Shown here: one piece after another, positions 24,111 through 33,380 of the stretch | How the letters are laid out: each line of letters begins with the position of its first letter | How positions within the stretch are numbered: the first letter of the stretch is position 1 | Source: Solidesulfovibrio fructosivorans JJ] | Lineage (GTDB): Bacteria; Desulfobacterota; Desulfovibrionia; Desulfovibrionales; Desulfovibrionaceae | DNA length: 64,000 bases | Assembly: GCF_000179555.1 (NCBI RefSeq) | Contig: NZ_AECZ01000001.1 | Span: 186,001-250,000 of the forward strand | Direction of reading: 5' to 3' | The notes under the pieces: generated by a model | Databases searched by the model: none | Told to the model about the DNA's origin: nothing | The model's input: only the letters and a program-made list of their open reading frames with translations | Made by a program: the position numbers and the translations under genes

Positions 24111-25421
24111 TTATTTGTCGTTGAAGCGGCATTCCACGCTGCGGGCGTGGGCTTCCAGATTTTCAAGCCGTGCCAGCCGGGCGATTTTCGCGCCATTGGC
24201 GGCGACATAGCCCGGAGCGGCGGCGATCAGGCTCGTCTTCTTGGTGAAGGTGGCCACCGACAAAGCCGAGGAGAACCGCGCCGTGCCCATGGTCGGCAAC
24301 ACGTGGTTGGGCCCGGCGAAATAATCGCCTACCGGCTCGGGGCAGTGGTTGCCCATGAAAACCGCGCCGGCATGGCGCACTTGGCCCACGAGCGCCCAGG
24401 GATCGGCCACGCACAGCTCGAAGTGTTCCGGGGCCACGGCGTTTATCAGCTCCATGCCGACGGAAATGTCCGGCACGACGGCCAGTGCCCCGTAATGGGC
24501 CAGCGAGGCTGCGGCGATGTCGTTTCGCGGCAGGTCGGCCAGCCGTTTGACCAGTGCCTCGCACGTGGCGTCAAGGAGCTTTTCGTCCGGGGAGACGCAG
24601 ACCGCCGCGGCCATGGGGTCGTGTTCGGCCTGGGACAGCATGTCCGCCGCCAGCCAGTCCGGATTGGCCGAGGAATCGGCCAGGATGGCGATCTCGCTCG
24701 GCCCGGCGATCATGTCGATGCCGATGGTGCCGATAAGCATCCGCTTGGCCGTGGTCACGTAGATGTTGCCCGGTCCGGCCACCACGTCCACCGGGGCGAT
24801 GGTGGCCGTGCCGTAGGCCAGGGCGGCGATGGCCCAGGCGCTGCCGACGCGATAGATCTCCTCGATGCCGAGGATGCTGGCGGCGGCCAGTATATACGGA
24901 TTGAGCGATCCGTCCTGGCGGGGGGGCGAGACGACCACGATGCGTGGCACGCCGGCCACCTGCGCCGGTATGGCGTTCATGAGCAGGCTGGAAATAAGCG
25001 GCGTTTCGCCGCCGCGTCCGCCCGGCACGTAGCAGCCGGCCGCGTCCACCGGGGTGACGATCTGGCCGAGCATGGTGCCGTCGGCCGAGGGCATCCACCA
25101 GGACTTTTCCTTCTGCGCGGCATGGAAGGCGCGGATGTTGTCCGCCGCCTCCGCGATGATGGCCCGATCGGCAGCCGGCACGGCCGCAAGGCCGGCGGCG
25201 ATGTCGTCGGCGCTGACGCGCAGACAGGAGGCGTCGAAGGTCTTGCAGTCGAAACGGCTGGTCAGCTCGATCAAAGATTCGTCGCCGCGCTTGGCCACGT
25301 CGTCCAGGATGTGGCGGACTTTCTCTTCGGCATCCGAGGCGGCCGCCGTGCGTCCGGCCAGCATTCGCCGCAGCGCCCCGAAATCGTCGGGGCCGGAAAT
25401 GGTAAATCGTGGGCAGGGCAT
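24111..25421 (-). CDS. hisD: Histidinol dehydrogenase
   Basis: A 436-residue zinc enzyme that oxidises histidinol to histidine with two NAD+. The conserved block GSAWAIAALAYGTATIAPVD and GPGNIYVTTAKR, the zinc-binding SQAEHDP and the catalytic EHFELCV are visible. ATG 25421 starts MPCPRFTISG and is preceded by AAGGATA. It is followed after 10 bases by purC. Other his genes are not nearby. Confidence 0.96.
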   Translation of the reverse strand: MPCPRFTISGPDDFGALRRMLAGRTAAASDAEEKVRHILDDVAKRGDESLIELTSRFDCKTFDASCLRVSADDIAAGLAAVPAADRAIIAEAADNIRAFHAAQKEKSWWMPSADGTMLGQIVTPVDAAGCYVPGGRGGETPLISSLLMNAIPAQVAGVPRIVVVSPPRQDGSLNPYILAAASILGIEEIYRVGSAWAIAALAYGTATIAPVDVVAGPGNIYVTTAKRMLIGTIGIDMIAGPSEIAILADSSANPDWLAADMLSQAEHDPMAAAVCVSPDEKLLDATCEALVKRLADLPRNDIAAASLAHYGALAVVPDISVGMELINAVAPEHFELCVADPWALVGQVRHAGAVFMGNHCPEPVGDYFAGPNHVLPTMGTARFSSALSVATFTKKTSLIAAAPGYVAANGAKIARLARLENLEAHARSVECRFNDK

Positions 25422-25550
25422 AGGGATATCCTTGGAAAGAAGGCATTGCGGGACCTGCGCTTGTCGCAAGCCCCAAGGCATGTAAGCGCATCCCCGTCAA
25501 ATGTCGAGATAGGCATGGTGGCGGGGAAGGGAAGAGGAGGAGTGGGGGGG

Positions 25551-25618
25551 GCCTCCGGCGGCCAGGGGGAAACTTTTTGAAAAAAGTTTCCCCCTGGACC
25601 CCCTTTAAAAACTTTCAA
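25551..25618. repeat. Dispersed palindromic element, copy 1
   Basis: CCTCCGGCGGCCAGGGGG followed by the inverted repeat GGGGGAAACTTTTT / AAAAAGTTTCCCCC and CCCCCTTT-AAAAACTTTCAA. About 70 bases, like the copies at 37560, 51712 and 55463. It lies between the end of the DHH/CBS gene and hisD. The stretch 25619-25835 holds nothing else I recognise. Confidence 0.75.
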
Positions 25619-25835
25619 TAGGGGGATTGGAGCATCACCAAGACATGCAATGCGTGTCCATTTTTGGGGGAATGACAGGGGTTTTTCTATAGCTAAAAGC
25701 ACGAAGTTGTAGTGGGCGCAGAGAGATGAGGCACCCCGCCGGTCAGCCAACGGCATTCCTCCATCAATAGCGCCGAAAAAGCCGGAAGCGGAAATACCGG
25801 CGCCCGCGGGTGTATTGTAGATGATGTTTAATGTA

Positions 25836-28631
25836 TTACTTTAAGTATTTTTTATCTGTATCCACAGCTGGTTGCGCTGCATCGTCCTGGTCGGCTTCCG
25901 GCTTGCCCGCGGCCTCCGGCAGGGAACAATGCGCCCCGGATGTTCGCCTGGCCAAGAGCGACTCGATGGATTCGCCGACGGCCAGCCGGCGCGCCATTTC
26001 CAGCTGTTCGGCCCGGCAGGGGGCATGGCCGTCGATGACCGAGCCCCGGACCCGGCGCAGGATCGACGTATAGTCGGGGCCGGGCGCGATGCCGATCCCT
26101 TTGAGGTCGTTGCCGGTGATCTCCAGTCTCTTGCCGCGAAGGGTGGTCAGGTACAGGGACACGTATTTCTGGAGCGGCTCGCGCGGATTTCGGGCCATGA
26201 GAAAAAGCGCCCCCTCGACCGGCAGCGGCTCCATGAGGAAATACAGCTCGGAAAGGGGCCCCTTGTGGTACTCCCAGTTGAAAAGCCCCTGGGCGGTTTC
26301 GCGAATCCGCATGCGCAGCGTGGCGATGTCGCCGGCCGTGCGTTTGGAGAAGTTGAGGCGCTTGCCGACCACCGCGAACTGTTCCGCGTCCATGCCCGAG
26401 CATAGGGCCAGGAAGTAGACCAGCCAGGCCTGCGGCTGGGGCTCGATGTAGAGCAGCCGGTACCAGTTGATGACGTTTTCCACCTCCATGAGCACCGTTT
26501 CCCGGGGCGGGGTGAGGGCGAGCAGGGGGTGGATGGCGGCCAGAAGCTTGTAGTCGTGCATGCGGCGCAGGCAGGCCAGGGGCGTTTTTTCCTCCAGGAT
26601 CAACTGCAACTCGTGGAAAACCCGGGAGCCGGACAAACGGTGGAAGAAACTGTGGCGTACGGCGTTCTTGATGAGCCGGTCCGTCTGGCCGCCGATGCGG
26701 AAACCGAAACGTTCGCTGAAGCGGATGGCCCGTACGATGCGGGTCGGGTCCTCGACGAAGCTTAAGGAGTGCAGGACCCGCAGCACCCGGTCCTTGATGT
26801 CGCGCTGGGCCCCGAAAAAATCCACCAGTTCGCCGTACCGGTCCGGGGAGAGGTGCACGGCCAGGGCGTTGACCGTGAAGTCGCGGCGGTAGAGGTCCAT
26901 CTTGATGGAGGAAAGCTCCACGGTCGGCAACGCGGCCGGATATTCGTAGTATTCGAGTCTGGCCGTGGCCACGTCCACCCGCTGGCCGCTCGGCAGCACG
27001 ACCACGGCGGTCTTGAATTTGGGGTGGGCCTTGTACCGGCCGCCCATCTCCCGGGTCATGGCCGCGGCAAAGGCGATGCCGTCGCCCTCGACGACGAGGT
27101 CCACGTCCGTGTTGGGGTGCTTGAGGAGCACGTCGCGCACGAAACCGCCCACGACATAAACGGCGTAGCCCAGCTTCTGGCCGAGCTTGCCGGCGTTTTT
27201 CAGCAGCGCCAGGATGTCCTTGGGCAGGCGCTCGCGCAAAAGGCCCGAGATGTTGCGTTCGCGCTTGCGCTCGGGGAGCAGCGACTCCGGAATGCGCGAG
27301 GGCTCCTTGACCAGCGTGTTGACGATGTCCGTGCGCGTGACCACGCCCACGAGCTTGCCGGCCTCGACCACCGGGGCCAGCCGTTGGCGCCGGCCGAGGA
27401 TGATCTCCATGACCGGGTACAGGTCGGTGTCGGGCGTGACCACGGCCGGTTCGCGGATCATGTATTCTGACACCGGCACGTCGCCGAGGCCGTGGTTGAT
27501 GGCCTTGTCCATGATGTCGTGCTCGATGACCCCCACGCAGCGCTTGCCCTTTTTGCTCACCACCGGCAGAGCCTTCAAGCCGTAACGGGTCATGATCTCC
27601 TCGGCCCGGCGCATGGTGGCCCATTCCTCGATGGAGACGGCCGGCTTGCTCATGAGCTGGCGCACCAGGATTTGCGGATTGACCTGCGAGTAGAGCAGGC
27701 CGAAGAGCTCCTCGCGCACTTGCGTCAGGGTGCGGTTCTTGATGGAGGCCGAGGCCGCGTAGGGATGGCCGCCGCCGCCAAGCGAGGCGCAGATTTTGCC
27801 CACGTCCACGTCCGGGCTGCGCGAGCGGGCGACGAGGTGCACCCGGTCGTTCATGAGGCCGATGGCGAACAGCACGCGCAGGTTCTCCATATCCAGAAAT
27901 TTGTGCACGAGCAGGGCGAAGTCGCCGACGTACTGGTCGGAGGTGGCTTCGGCGATGACCACTTCCACGCCGTTGATGTCGTGGGTCTGGGCCGACTCGA
28001 TGAGCTGGCTCATGATGGTGATCTGCTCCGAGGAGAGTTCACGCGTCATGAGGTCGGCGATGACCCCCACATCCATGCCGCGTGAGCGCAGCCAGGCGGC
28101 GGCGGCCAAGTCGTGCTCGGTGGTGGAGGCGAAGGTGAAGGAACCCGTGTCCTCGTAGATGCCGAGCCCGAGGATGGTGGCCTCGTCGTTGGAAAGGGGC
28201 AGGTCCTCGGCCATTATGCGTTCCATGAGAATGGCCGTGGTCGAGCCCCAGGGCTTCACCACGGACAGGGCGGCCGGGACGTCCTCCTCGGTGTCGGGAT
28301 GGTGGTCGTAGCAGTGAACGGTGAGCCCCGGGTTGGCGAATACCGCCTCGATATGGGGCACGCGCGAGCGTTGGCGGGTATCGACAAGCACGAGGGTCTT
28401 GACGCTGGTCGGTTCGATTTCCTTGAAATTTTTGAAATTGAACAGATAGGTGGCGCTTTGGATGAAGAAGTGCCGGAGGTTTTTTTCCTGGCTGCCGGGA
28501 AAGATCAGGGTCGCGCCGGGATAGAGTTTGCCGGCGGCGATGATGGCGGCCAGGCAGTCGAAATCCGCGTTGGCGTGGCCGGTGATGATGGTCGGCGCCT
28601 CGTTGAGCGGCGGCTTGGGGGGAAAACTCAT
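25836..28631 (-). CDS. DHH phosphoesterase - CBS - tRNA nucleotidyltransferase fusion (A-adding type)
   Basis: A 931-residue three-part protein. Residues 1-about 310 are a DHH/DHHA1 phosphoesterase (GHANADFDCLAA, DTRQRSRV, DHHPD, and GGGGHPYAAS). Residues about 320-440 are two CBS domains. Residues about 470-900 are a class II poly(A)/CCA nucleotidyltransferase (VGGFVRDVLLKHPNTDVDLVVEGDG, RRDFTVNALAV, EDPTRIVRAIRFSERFGF). This combined form is known in delta-proteobacteria and Aquifex, where it adds the A of the tRNA CCA end. The DHH part may be a nanoRNase-like activity. The gene follows xerD by 21 bases. Confidence 0.9.
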   Translation of the reverse strand: MSFPPKPPLNEAPTIITGHANADFDCLAAIIAAGKLYPGATLIFPGSQEKNLRHFFIQSATYLFNFKNFKEIEPTSVKTLVLVDTRQRSRVPHIEAVFANPGLTVHCYDHHPDTEEDVPAALSVVKPWGSTTAILMERIMAEDLPLSNDEATILGLGIYEDTGSFTFASTTEHDLAAAAWLRSRGMDVGVIADLMTRELSSEQITIMSQLIESAQTHDINGVEVVIAEATSDQYVGDFALLVHKFLDMENLRVLFAIGLMNDRVHLVARSRSPDVDVGKICASLGGGGHPYAASASIKNRTLTQVREELFGLLYSQVNPQILVRQLMSKPAVSIEEWATMRRAEEIMTRYGLKALPVVSKKGKRCVGVIEHDIMDKAINHGLGDVPVSEYMIREPAVVTPDTDLYPVMEIILGRRQRLAPVVEAGKLVGVVTRTDIVNTLVKEPSRIPESLLPERKRERNISGLLRERLPKDILALLKNAGKLGQKLGYAVYVVGGFVRDVLLKHPNTDVDLVVEGDGIAFAAAMTREMGGRYKAHPKFKTAVVVLPSGQRVDVATARLEYYEYPAALPTVELSSIKMDLYRRDFTVNALAVHLSPDRYGELVDFFGAQRDIKDRVLRVLHSLSFVEDPTRIVRAIRFSERFGFRIGGQTDRLIKNAVRHSFFHRLSGSRVFHELQLILEEKTPLACLRRMHDYKLLAAIHPLLALTPPRETVLMEVENVINWYRLLYIEPQPQAWLVYFLALCSGMDAEQFAVVGKRLNFSKRTAGDIATLRMRIRETAQGLFNWEYHKGPLSELYFLMEPLPVEGALFLMARNPREPLQKYVSLYLTTLRGKRLEITGNDLKGIGIAPGPDYTSILRRVRGSVIDGHAPCRAEQLEMARRLAVGESIESLLARRTSGAHCSLPEAAGKPEADQDDAAQPAVDTDKKYLK

Positions 28632-28652
28632 AGGTAAAGTTCTACTTGCACT

Positions 28653-29576
28653 TTAATGTTGGGCGCGGGACCGGGGATGGTGGGCGCGGTGCACGGCCAG
28701 CAGGCGTTCGGCCTGGACGTGGGTGTAGATTTCCGTGGCGCTGATGTCCGCGTGGCCGAGCAGGGTTTGCACCGTGCGCAGGTCGGCCCCGCCGTCGAGC
28801 AGGTGGGTGGCGAAGGAGTGCCGCAGGCTGTGCGGCGAAATATGCAGGGAGATGCCGGCGACCAGGGCGTGTCGTTTGATGCCCTTCCACACGGCCTGCC
28901 GCGAAAGCCCCCGGCCGGAGCGATTGAGGAAAACGAACTGCTCCTTGGGGTGGAACGCGCCCCGGATCGTCTGGATATAAGTCGATAAAAATTCCTGGGC
29001 CAGGGCGTGGATAGGGATGAGCCGTTCCTTGGAACCCTTGCCGAAAACCCGCAACAGCCCGGCCTGGGCGTCGAAGTCCGTGAGCGCAAGCCCGATGAGC
29101 TCCGACACGCGAAGCCCGGCGGCATAGAGCAGCTCCAGCATGGTCCGGTCGCGATACCCAAGCGGCGTGGCCGTGTCCGGGGCGTCGAGGAGTCTTGCCA
29201 CATCGTCGCGGGAGAGCACGTCCGGGAGCAGGCGCGGCAGCTTGGGGTTTTCGATCAGGGCTGCCGGGGATTCGGGCAGCCAGCCTTCGCCGGCGGCATA
29301 GGCGAAAAAGCCGCGCAGAGCCGAAAGATGCCGGGCCAGGGAACGGCTGGCCAGCCCCCGTGAACGCAAATGCATGAGGTAGAGAAAGAGCGTGTCGTCT
29401 GTAACGGTCTCGAGACTGCCGGCATGGTCGTTTAAGAAAATTAAAAAGTCAGTAATATCGGTTGAATATGCTTTGATAGAGTGCTCGGCCAGCCCCTTGG
29501 CCACGATGAGGTGCTCCAGGTAGTTTTCCACCCAGGGATGGGACGGGATGGCGGGAGAAGTGTTTTCTGTGGTCAT
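28653..29576 (-). CDS. xerD: Tyrosine recombinase XerD
   Basis: A 307-residue recombinase that resolves chromosome dimers at dif with XerC. Catalytic residues are visible: Arg in AAGLRVSELIGL, HSLRHSFATHLL, the His in LLGHADISATEIYTHV and its Tyr. The N-terminal SAM-like domain has YLEHLIVAKGLAEHSIKAY. ATG 29576 is preferred over an upstream in-frame ATG (29603) because the family begins near here. It is upstream of and probably co-transcribed with the nucleotidyltransferase gene. Confidence 0.92.
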   Translation of the reverse strand: MTTENTSPAIPSHPWVENYLEHLIVAKGLAEHSIKAYSTDITDFLIFLNDHAGSLETVTDDTLFLYLMHLRSRGLASRSLARHLSALRGFFAYAAGEGWLPESPAALIENPKLPRLLPDVLSRDDVARLLDAPDTATPLGYRDRTMLELLYAAGLRVSELIGLALTDFDAQAGLLRVFGKGSKERLIPIHALAQEFLSTYIQTIRGAFHPKEQFVFLNRSGRGLSRQAVWKGIKRHALVAGISLHISPHSLRHSFATHLLDGGADLRTVQTLLGHADISATEIYTHVQAERLLAVHRAHHPRSRAQH

Positions 29577-29718
29577 GGCGGACACGCCAGAATCTCGTGA
29601 CACGATTTGGCCCGGGGTTCAATGCCTGATCCGGCCGGGGAGATGTCGCCGCTTCGGGCTTGCAAGTTTGGGCCGGGCGTGGGACAGGGTTAACATCCAT
29701 AACCGCCGGAGGTCGCCC

Positions 29719-30354
29719 ATGGGTCGCTTCTTTTTCTTTCGTTCATTGACGCCGGTCTGGATTATGCTTTTGGCGCTGCTTGTTTGCGGATGCCAGAAAA
29801 CGGTCCGGGGACTGGGCGTCGGGAATGTCGCTTACACCAAGCGCCAGACCTTCGTCCTGGCCGCGCCGGACCCGAACGCATCCGTCGTGGCCTCGCTTGG
29901 GGCCAATGTTTCCGTGACGGTTTCCTCGAGCAAGAACGCTTTTCGCCGGGTTGATTTCGACAACGGCCGGGTGGTCGGCTGGGTCCGCGAGGACGCGTTG
30001 TCGTCCAGCACGGTCAAGGAGACCGCCCCCGCCGCGCAACCGGCCAGACGCGCGCCGACGAAGCGCGTTCCGGCCGCATCCGCCAAAGCGGCCAAGGATG
30101 AGGGCGCCGTCGCAAAGGACGCAACAAGCGCCCCTCCGGTGGACACGCCGCAAGCCGTGGAGACGCCTCCGGCCGCTCCAGCCTCCACAGCGCCGGCCGC
30201 CGCCCAGGCTCCCACTGCGCCCGAGGCCGCGCCTCCGGCAGCCAAGGGCGGTTCGGGCGGCATCCTCTCGCCCAAGGACGCCCAGGCCGCGCCGCCGCCG
30301 CGCGCCCCCGCCACTGGGAAGCAGGCCAATCCCGAAGCTTTCGACCCGTTCTAA
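29719..30354 (+). CDS. SH3-domain lipoprotein
   Basis: A 211-residue secreted lipoprotein. GGAGG precedes ATG 29719. The signal sequence ends with a lipobox (LALLVCGC, Cys near 25). An SH3_3-like domain follows (about 35-100: KRQTFVLAAPDPNASVVASL, then VDFDNGRVVGWVREDAL). The second half is a disordered Ala/Pro-rich tail. SH3 domains of this kind bind cell-wall peptides, so an envelope role is likely. It is divergent from xerD and convergent with the DUF389 gene. Confidence 0.7.
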   Translation: MGRFFFFRSLTPVWIMLLALLVCGCQKTVRGLGVGNVAYTKRQTFVLAAPDPNASVVASLGANVSVTVSSSKNAFRRVDFDNGRVVGWVREDALSSSTVKETAPAAQPARRAPTKRVPAASAKAAKDEGAVAKDATSAPPVDTPQAVETPPAAPASTAPAAAQAPTAPEAAPPAAKGGSGGILSPKDAQAAPPPRAPATGKQANPEAFDPF

Positions 30355-30409
30355 CCGATAATATTCCTAACGTAACAACTTCAAAAAGTTTAGGAAAGGG
30401 AGAGCGCGA

Positions 30410-30441
30410 GAGGGGAGAACCCTTTTTAAAGGGTTTCCCCT
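30410..30441. terminator. Bidirectional terminator hairpin
   Basis: GGGGA-AACCCTTT / AAAGGGTT-TCCCC stem with T-rich flank, located between the convergent SH3 lipoprotein and DUF389 genes. It probably ends both transcripts. Confidence 0.6.
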
Positions 30442-30465
30442 TTCGCCTTTTCTTCTCCTCACTCC

Positions 30466-32178
30466 TTAACGGGCTGGCGTCGCCTTTTCGTTTTGTCCGC
30501 TCGTGACCACGGTCGGCGCGGCTTCTTCCGCGGCGGACAGGCGCTGGCTCGTGTAGTCGTCGAGGGAGGTGTAGCGCGCGTCGGTGACCATGAGCTCCAC
30601 CTTGGACCAGGCGGCCAGATGCACCGGCGCGCCGGCCATGGCGGTAACGCGCGTTTCGATGTCCCGGATTTCCTTGGGCGTAAGCAGGCGGGGCCCGACG
30701 ACTTCCGCCCGGGCGGCGTATCCGTCGTCTTTGCGGACCACGTCAAGGCTCGTCACGAACATATTGGGCAGCGCCTGCACATCCTGGCGCAAGGCGGCGG
30801 CGACCTTGTCCGCTTCGGGGGTCGGCGGGCCGAAATGGGCCCGGCCGAAAAGGATACGTCCGGTTGCGGTCACATCGACCGGCACCTGGCAGCGGGCCAG
30901 CAGGCGGATACGGGGATCGCCCAGCCGGTCGCGGATCGCCTGCTCGAAGGCCTGGGCCTCCTTGGCGACCAGGGGGCGGGGGCTTTGCAGGGTGGCCAGG
31001 ATGACGGGATCGCCGGCGATATGGACGAGGTCCACGTCGAGCAGCAGCAGTTGCGGCCGGGTGGAAAACAGTTCGCGCAGGGTCTGTTCGGCCAGTTGCA
31101 GCCGCTTGACGTCCGTTGGGACCTTGTCGGTGATAAAGCTGCCGTCCAGGGAGGGAACGGTCACCACGGCGGCCCCGCCGGGCGGAAAAATGTCCTTGGT
31201 CAGCAGACAGCGCGTCACCAGCCGCACATCCTCGCCCAGCTCCTGCTCCAGGGCTTTTTCCATGGCGGCCACCCGTTGGGGCGTAAAGGGCTTGGGGGTG
31301 CGGATGGAGGCCAGGACGTCGAGGCCGTTCTGGTGGTTTTTGCGATGCGTCAGGACCAGGGAGGCGTTGGGGTCCTGGCCCAGGATACGTTCCAGGGTGG
31401 CCTTGACCGCGCTGTCCTGGTTGCGGTCGCGGACGATGCCGGACAGGGTGTGGGTGAGGTAGGCCGAAACCAGCAGAAAGCACAGGATGGCGATGGCCAG
31501 ATTGCCGGCCACGCCGCGCCGTTTGGCGGCTTGGGGAAGGCTTCGGGCCAGTCCGGCGGCCAGGAAGGTCAGGGCCGACACCAGCAGGATGGCCACGAAG
31601 TTGGCGAAAAAAAGCAGGAAGGCGCCGCTTGCCCCCTGGGGGGAGTTGGCGGCCAGGCACAGGCCGCAGGTGGTCAGCGGCGGCACGATGGCCGTGGCGA
31701 TGGCGACGCCGGGCAGGGCCGGGCTGATGCGGGTATCGACCATGGCCAGGGTACCGGCGAAGCCGGCGAAAACCGCCACCAGCAGGTCGAGCAGGGTGGG
31801 CTCGGTGCGGGCCAGCATTTCCGGCGTGACCTCCGTCATGACCGGCAGCAGCCCGAAAAGCGCCCCGAAGGCCACAGCCAGCACCATGCCGGAAATTTCG
31901 GCCCGGAGCGATTTTCCGAGCAACGCCGCGTCGCCCCGGATCATGCCCAGGGAAATGCCGAAGATCGGGGACATGAGCGGCGAGACGAGCATGGCCCCGA
32001 TGATGACCGCCGGGCTGTTGGCCACAAGCCCCAGGCTGGCGATCAGGGAAGCCGCGGCGATCAGGGCGTAAAATCCCGCCCCGGGCGTCGAGCCCCGGGT
32101 GATCTCCTCGGTGATGTCCTCGCAGCGTTTGTCGCTTATATGGCAACGGGCCAGAATGGTCCTCAACCGGTCGTTCAT
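30466..32178 (-). CDS. DUF389 (TIGR00341-type) membrane protein
   Basis: A 570-residue integral membrane protein starting at ATG 32178 with GGGAGGTCGCCC upstream. The DUF389 core occupies about residues 35-250: FYALIAAASLIASLGLVANS, IIGAMLVSPLMSPIFG, GVAIATAIVPPLTTCGLC, with six or more membrane segments. The C-terminal half is a soluble region with repeated alpha/beta units (PKPFTPQRVAAMEKAL; DPRIRLLARCQVPVDV). Function in the family is unknown. It stands alone and is transcribed away from folK. Confidence 0.8.
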   Translation of the reverse strand: MNDRLRTILARCHISDKRCEDITEEITRGSTPGAGFYALIAAASLIASLGLVANSPAVIIGAMLVSPLMSPIFGISLGMIRGDAALLGKSLRAEISGMVLAVAFGALFGLLPVMTEVTPEMLARTEPTLLDLLVAVFAGFAGTLAMVDTRISPALPGVAIATAIVPPLTTCGLCLAANSPQGASGAFLLFFANFVAILLVSALTFLAAGLARSLPQAAKRRGVAGNLAIAILCFLLVSAYLTHTLSGIVRDRNQDSAVKATLERILGQDPNASLVLTHRKNHQNGLDVLASIRTPKPFTPQRVAAMEKALEQELGEDVRLVTRCLLTKDIFPPGGAAVVTVPSLDGSFITDKVPTDVKRLQLAEQTLRELFSTRPQLLLLDVDLVHIAGDPVILATLQSPRPLVAKEAQAFEQAIRDRLGDPRIRLLARCQVPVDVTATGRILFGRAHFGPPTPEADKVAAALRQDVQALPNMFVTSLDVVRKDDGYAARAEVVGPRLLTPKEIRDIETRVTAMAGAPVHLAAWSKVELMVTDARYTSLDDYTSQRLSAAEEAAPTVVTSGQNEKATPAR

Positions 32179-32373
32179 GGGCGACCTCCCGGATTGCGTC
32201 CGCTCGGGACGGGTTCTCGCGGCGGACCTCGCAAGTCCTTTGGGGCTCAAAGACAAGTTAGCGCAACATGGGCCATGGGAAAAGTCGAAACCGGCTTCAT
32301 TGTCGCGCGACCGTCTTGACACGGCCTCGGCGACTTTTTTACCTCTGGCTGCCGCAAAAAAGGAGGCGCCGTT

Positions 32374-32889
32374 ACGGACCGCCATGTCGCCACCACCGCC
32401 TACGTCGGCCTGGGCTCCAATCTGGGGGACCGGGCGGCGACGTTGGAGAAAGCCCGCGAACGCCTGGCCGCGCTTCCCGGGGCGTGTCTTGCGGCCGCAA
32501 GCCCGGTGTACGAGACCGAACCCTGGGGCGATGCCGACCAGCCGTTTTTCCTCAATCAGGTCGTGGCGCTGACGCTTGCCGCCGACTGGACGGCCGAAAG
32601 ACTCCTTACCGCGCTTCTGGACATCGAAACCACCCTTGGGCGCGTGCGCGGGGAGCGCCGGTACGGGCCGCGCACCCTGGACCTCGATCTGCTGCTTTTC
32701 GGCCAGGCGGCCATCGACGCGCCGGACCTGTTCGTGCCGCATCCGAGGCTGCGGCAGCGCGCCTTTGTCCTGGTGCCCCTGGCGGATATCGCCCCGGAGG
32801 CGATCATCCCGGACGGGGAGGGCGGGAACGTTGCGGCGGCGCTTGCGAAAATTCCTTTCAAAATCGTTGGAAATACCATAAGAGCGTGA
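32374..32889 (+). CDS. folK: HPPK (dihydropterin pyrophosphokinase), apparent ACG start
   Basis: 2-amino-4-hydroxy-6-hydroxymethyldihydropteridine pyrophosphokinase of folate synthesis. Conserved blocks are AYVGLGSNLGDR near the N-terminus, SPVYETEPWG, PFFLNQVVAL, GRVRGERRYGPRTLDLDLLLFG and PHPRLRQRAFVL. No ATG, GTG or TTG precedes the conserved GLGSNLGD in this frame; an in-frame TGA lies at 32317-32319. AGGAGG at 32361-32366 is 7 bases before an ACG at 32374, which would give MDRHVATTAYVG. The first ordinary start (TTG 32443) would remove the first strand and the ATP-site Gly loop. ACG start or a sequence error are the alternatives. Confidence 0.85.
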   Translation, partial: TDRHVATTAYVGLGSNLGDRAATLEKARERLAALPGACLAAASPVYETEPWGDADQPFFLNQVVALTLAADWTAERLLTALLDIETTLGRVRGERRYGPRTLDLDLLLFGQAAIDAPDLFVPHPRLRQRAFVLVPLADIAPEAIIPDGEGGNVAAALAKIPFKIVGNTIRA

Positions 32890-32926
32890 CATTGACGGGG
32901 TCCGCAAAGGACCTGTAAGGAGCGTT

Positions 32927-33241
32927 ATGACCCGTTGGCTTATACTGATCGTGGCCGCCTTTATTCTTTATAAGCTTTTCACCGGCGACCGTGGCCGCAA
33001 AAAGACCCAGGAAGCCGAAACGAAAAAGCACATGGCCGCCACCGGCGAGATGGTCAAGGACCCGGTTTGCGGCACCTATGTCCCGGCCGACGCCGACATC
33101 CGCGTCCGTGACGGCAACAAGGTCTATGCCTTTTGCAGCTACGAATGCCGCGACGCCTTCGTCAAGCGCCTGGAAGCCAGCCGCACCGAGTCCGTCGAGC
33201 ATGCCAAGGAAGCCGAACATGCCGAAGAGGGCCGGGGGTAA
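32927..33241 (+). CDS. Membrane-anchored YHS-domain protein
   Basis: A 104-residue protein with one N-terminal membrane segment (LILIVAAFILYKLF), a charged linker and a YHS domain: VKDPVCGTYVPADADIRV, KVYAFCSYECRDAFVKRLE. YHS domains contain spaced cysteines that can bind a metal and are found in metal-related proteins. The C-terminal tail is acidic. It follows folK by 37 bases in the same direction. Function is unknown. Confidence 0.75.
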   Translation: MTRWLILIVAAFILYKLFTGDRGRKKTQEAETKKHMAATGEMVKDPVCGTYVPADADIRVRDGNKVYAFCSYECRDAFVKRLEASRTESVEHAKEAEHAEEGRG

Positions 33242-33380
33242 CCGCCTACGAATCCTCCGGCTGGCGCGCGCCGTCGTTTCCCATGGTGACGAGCCCGTCC
33301 GGATGCGGCCAGTTTCTGACGTTTCCCCTTCGGTTTGCGGTCTCTTGTGATGGAGGTCGCGGCCCTTCGCCTTGTGCAGC

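Noticed and set aside
24033-25580. 515-codon frame on the plus strand
   Set aside because: It is antisense to hisD and purC, with low-complexity Gly/Arg/His-rich content typical of shadow frames in GC-rich DNA.
30493-32319. 608-codon frame on the plus strand
   Set aside because: Antisense to the DUF389 gene; Gly/Gln/His-rich shadow without domain.
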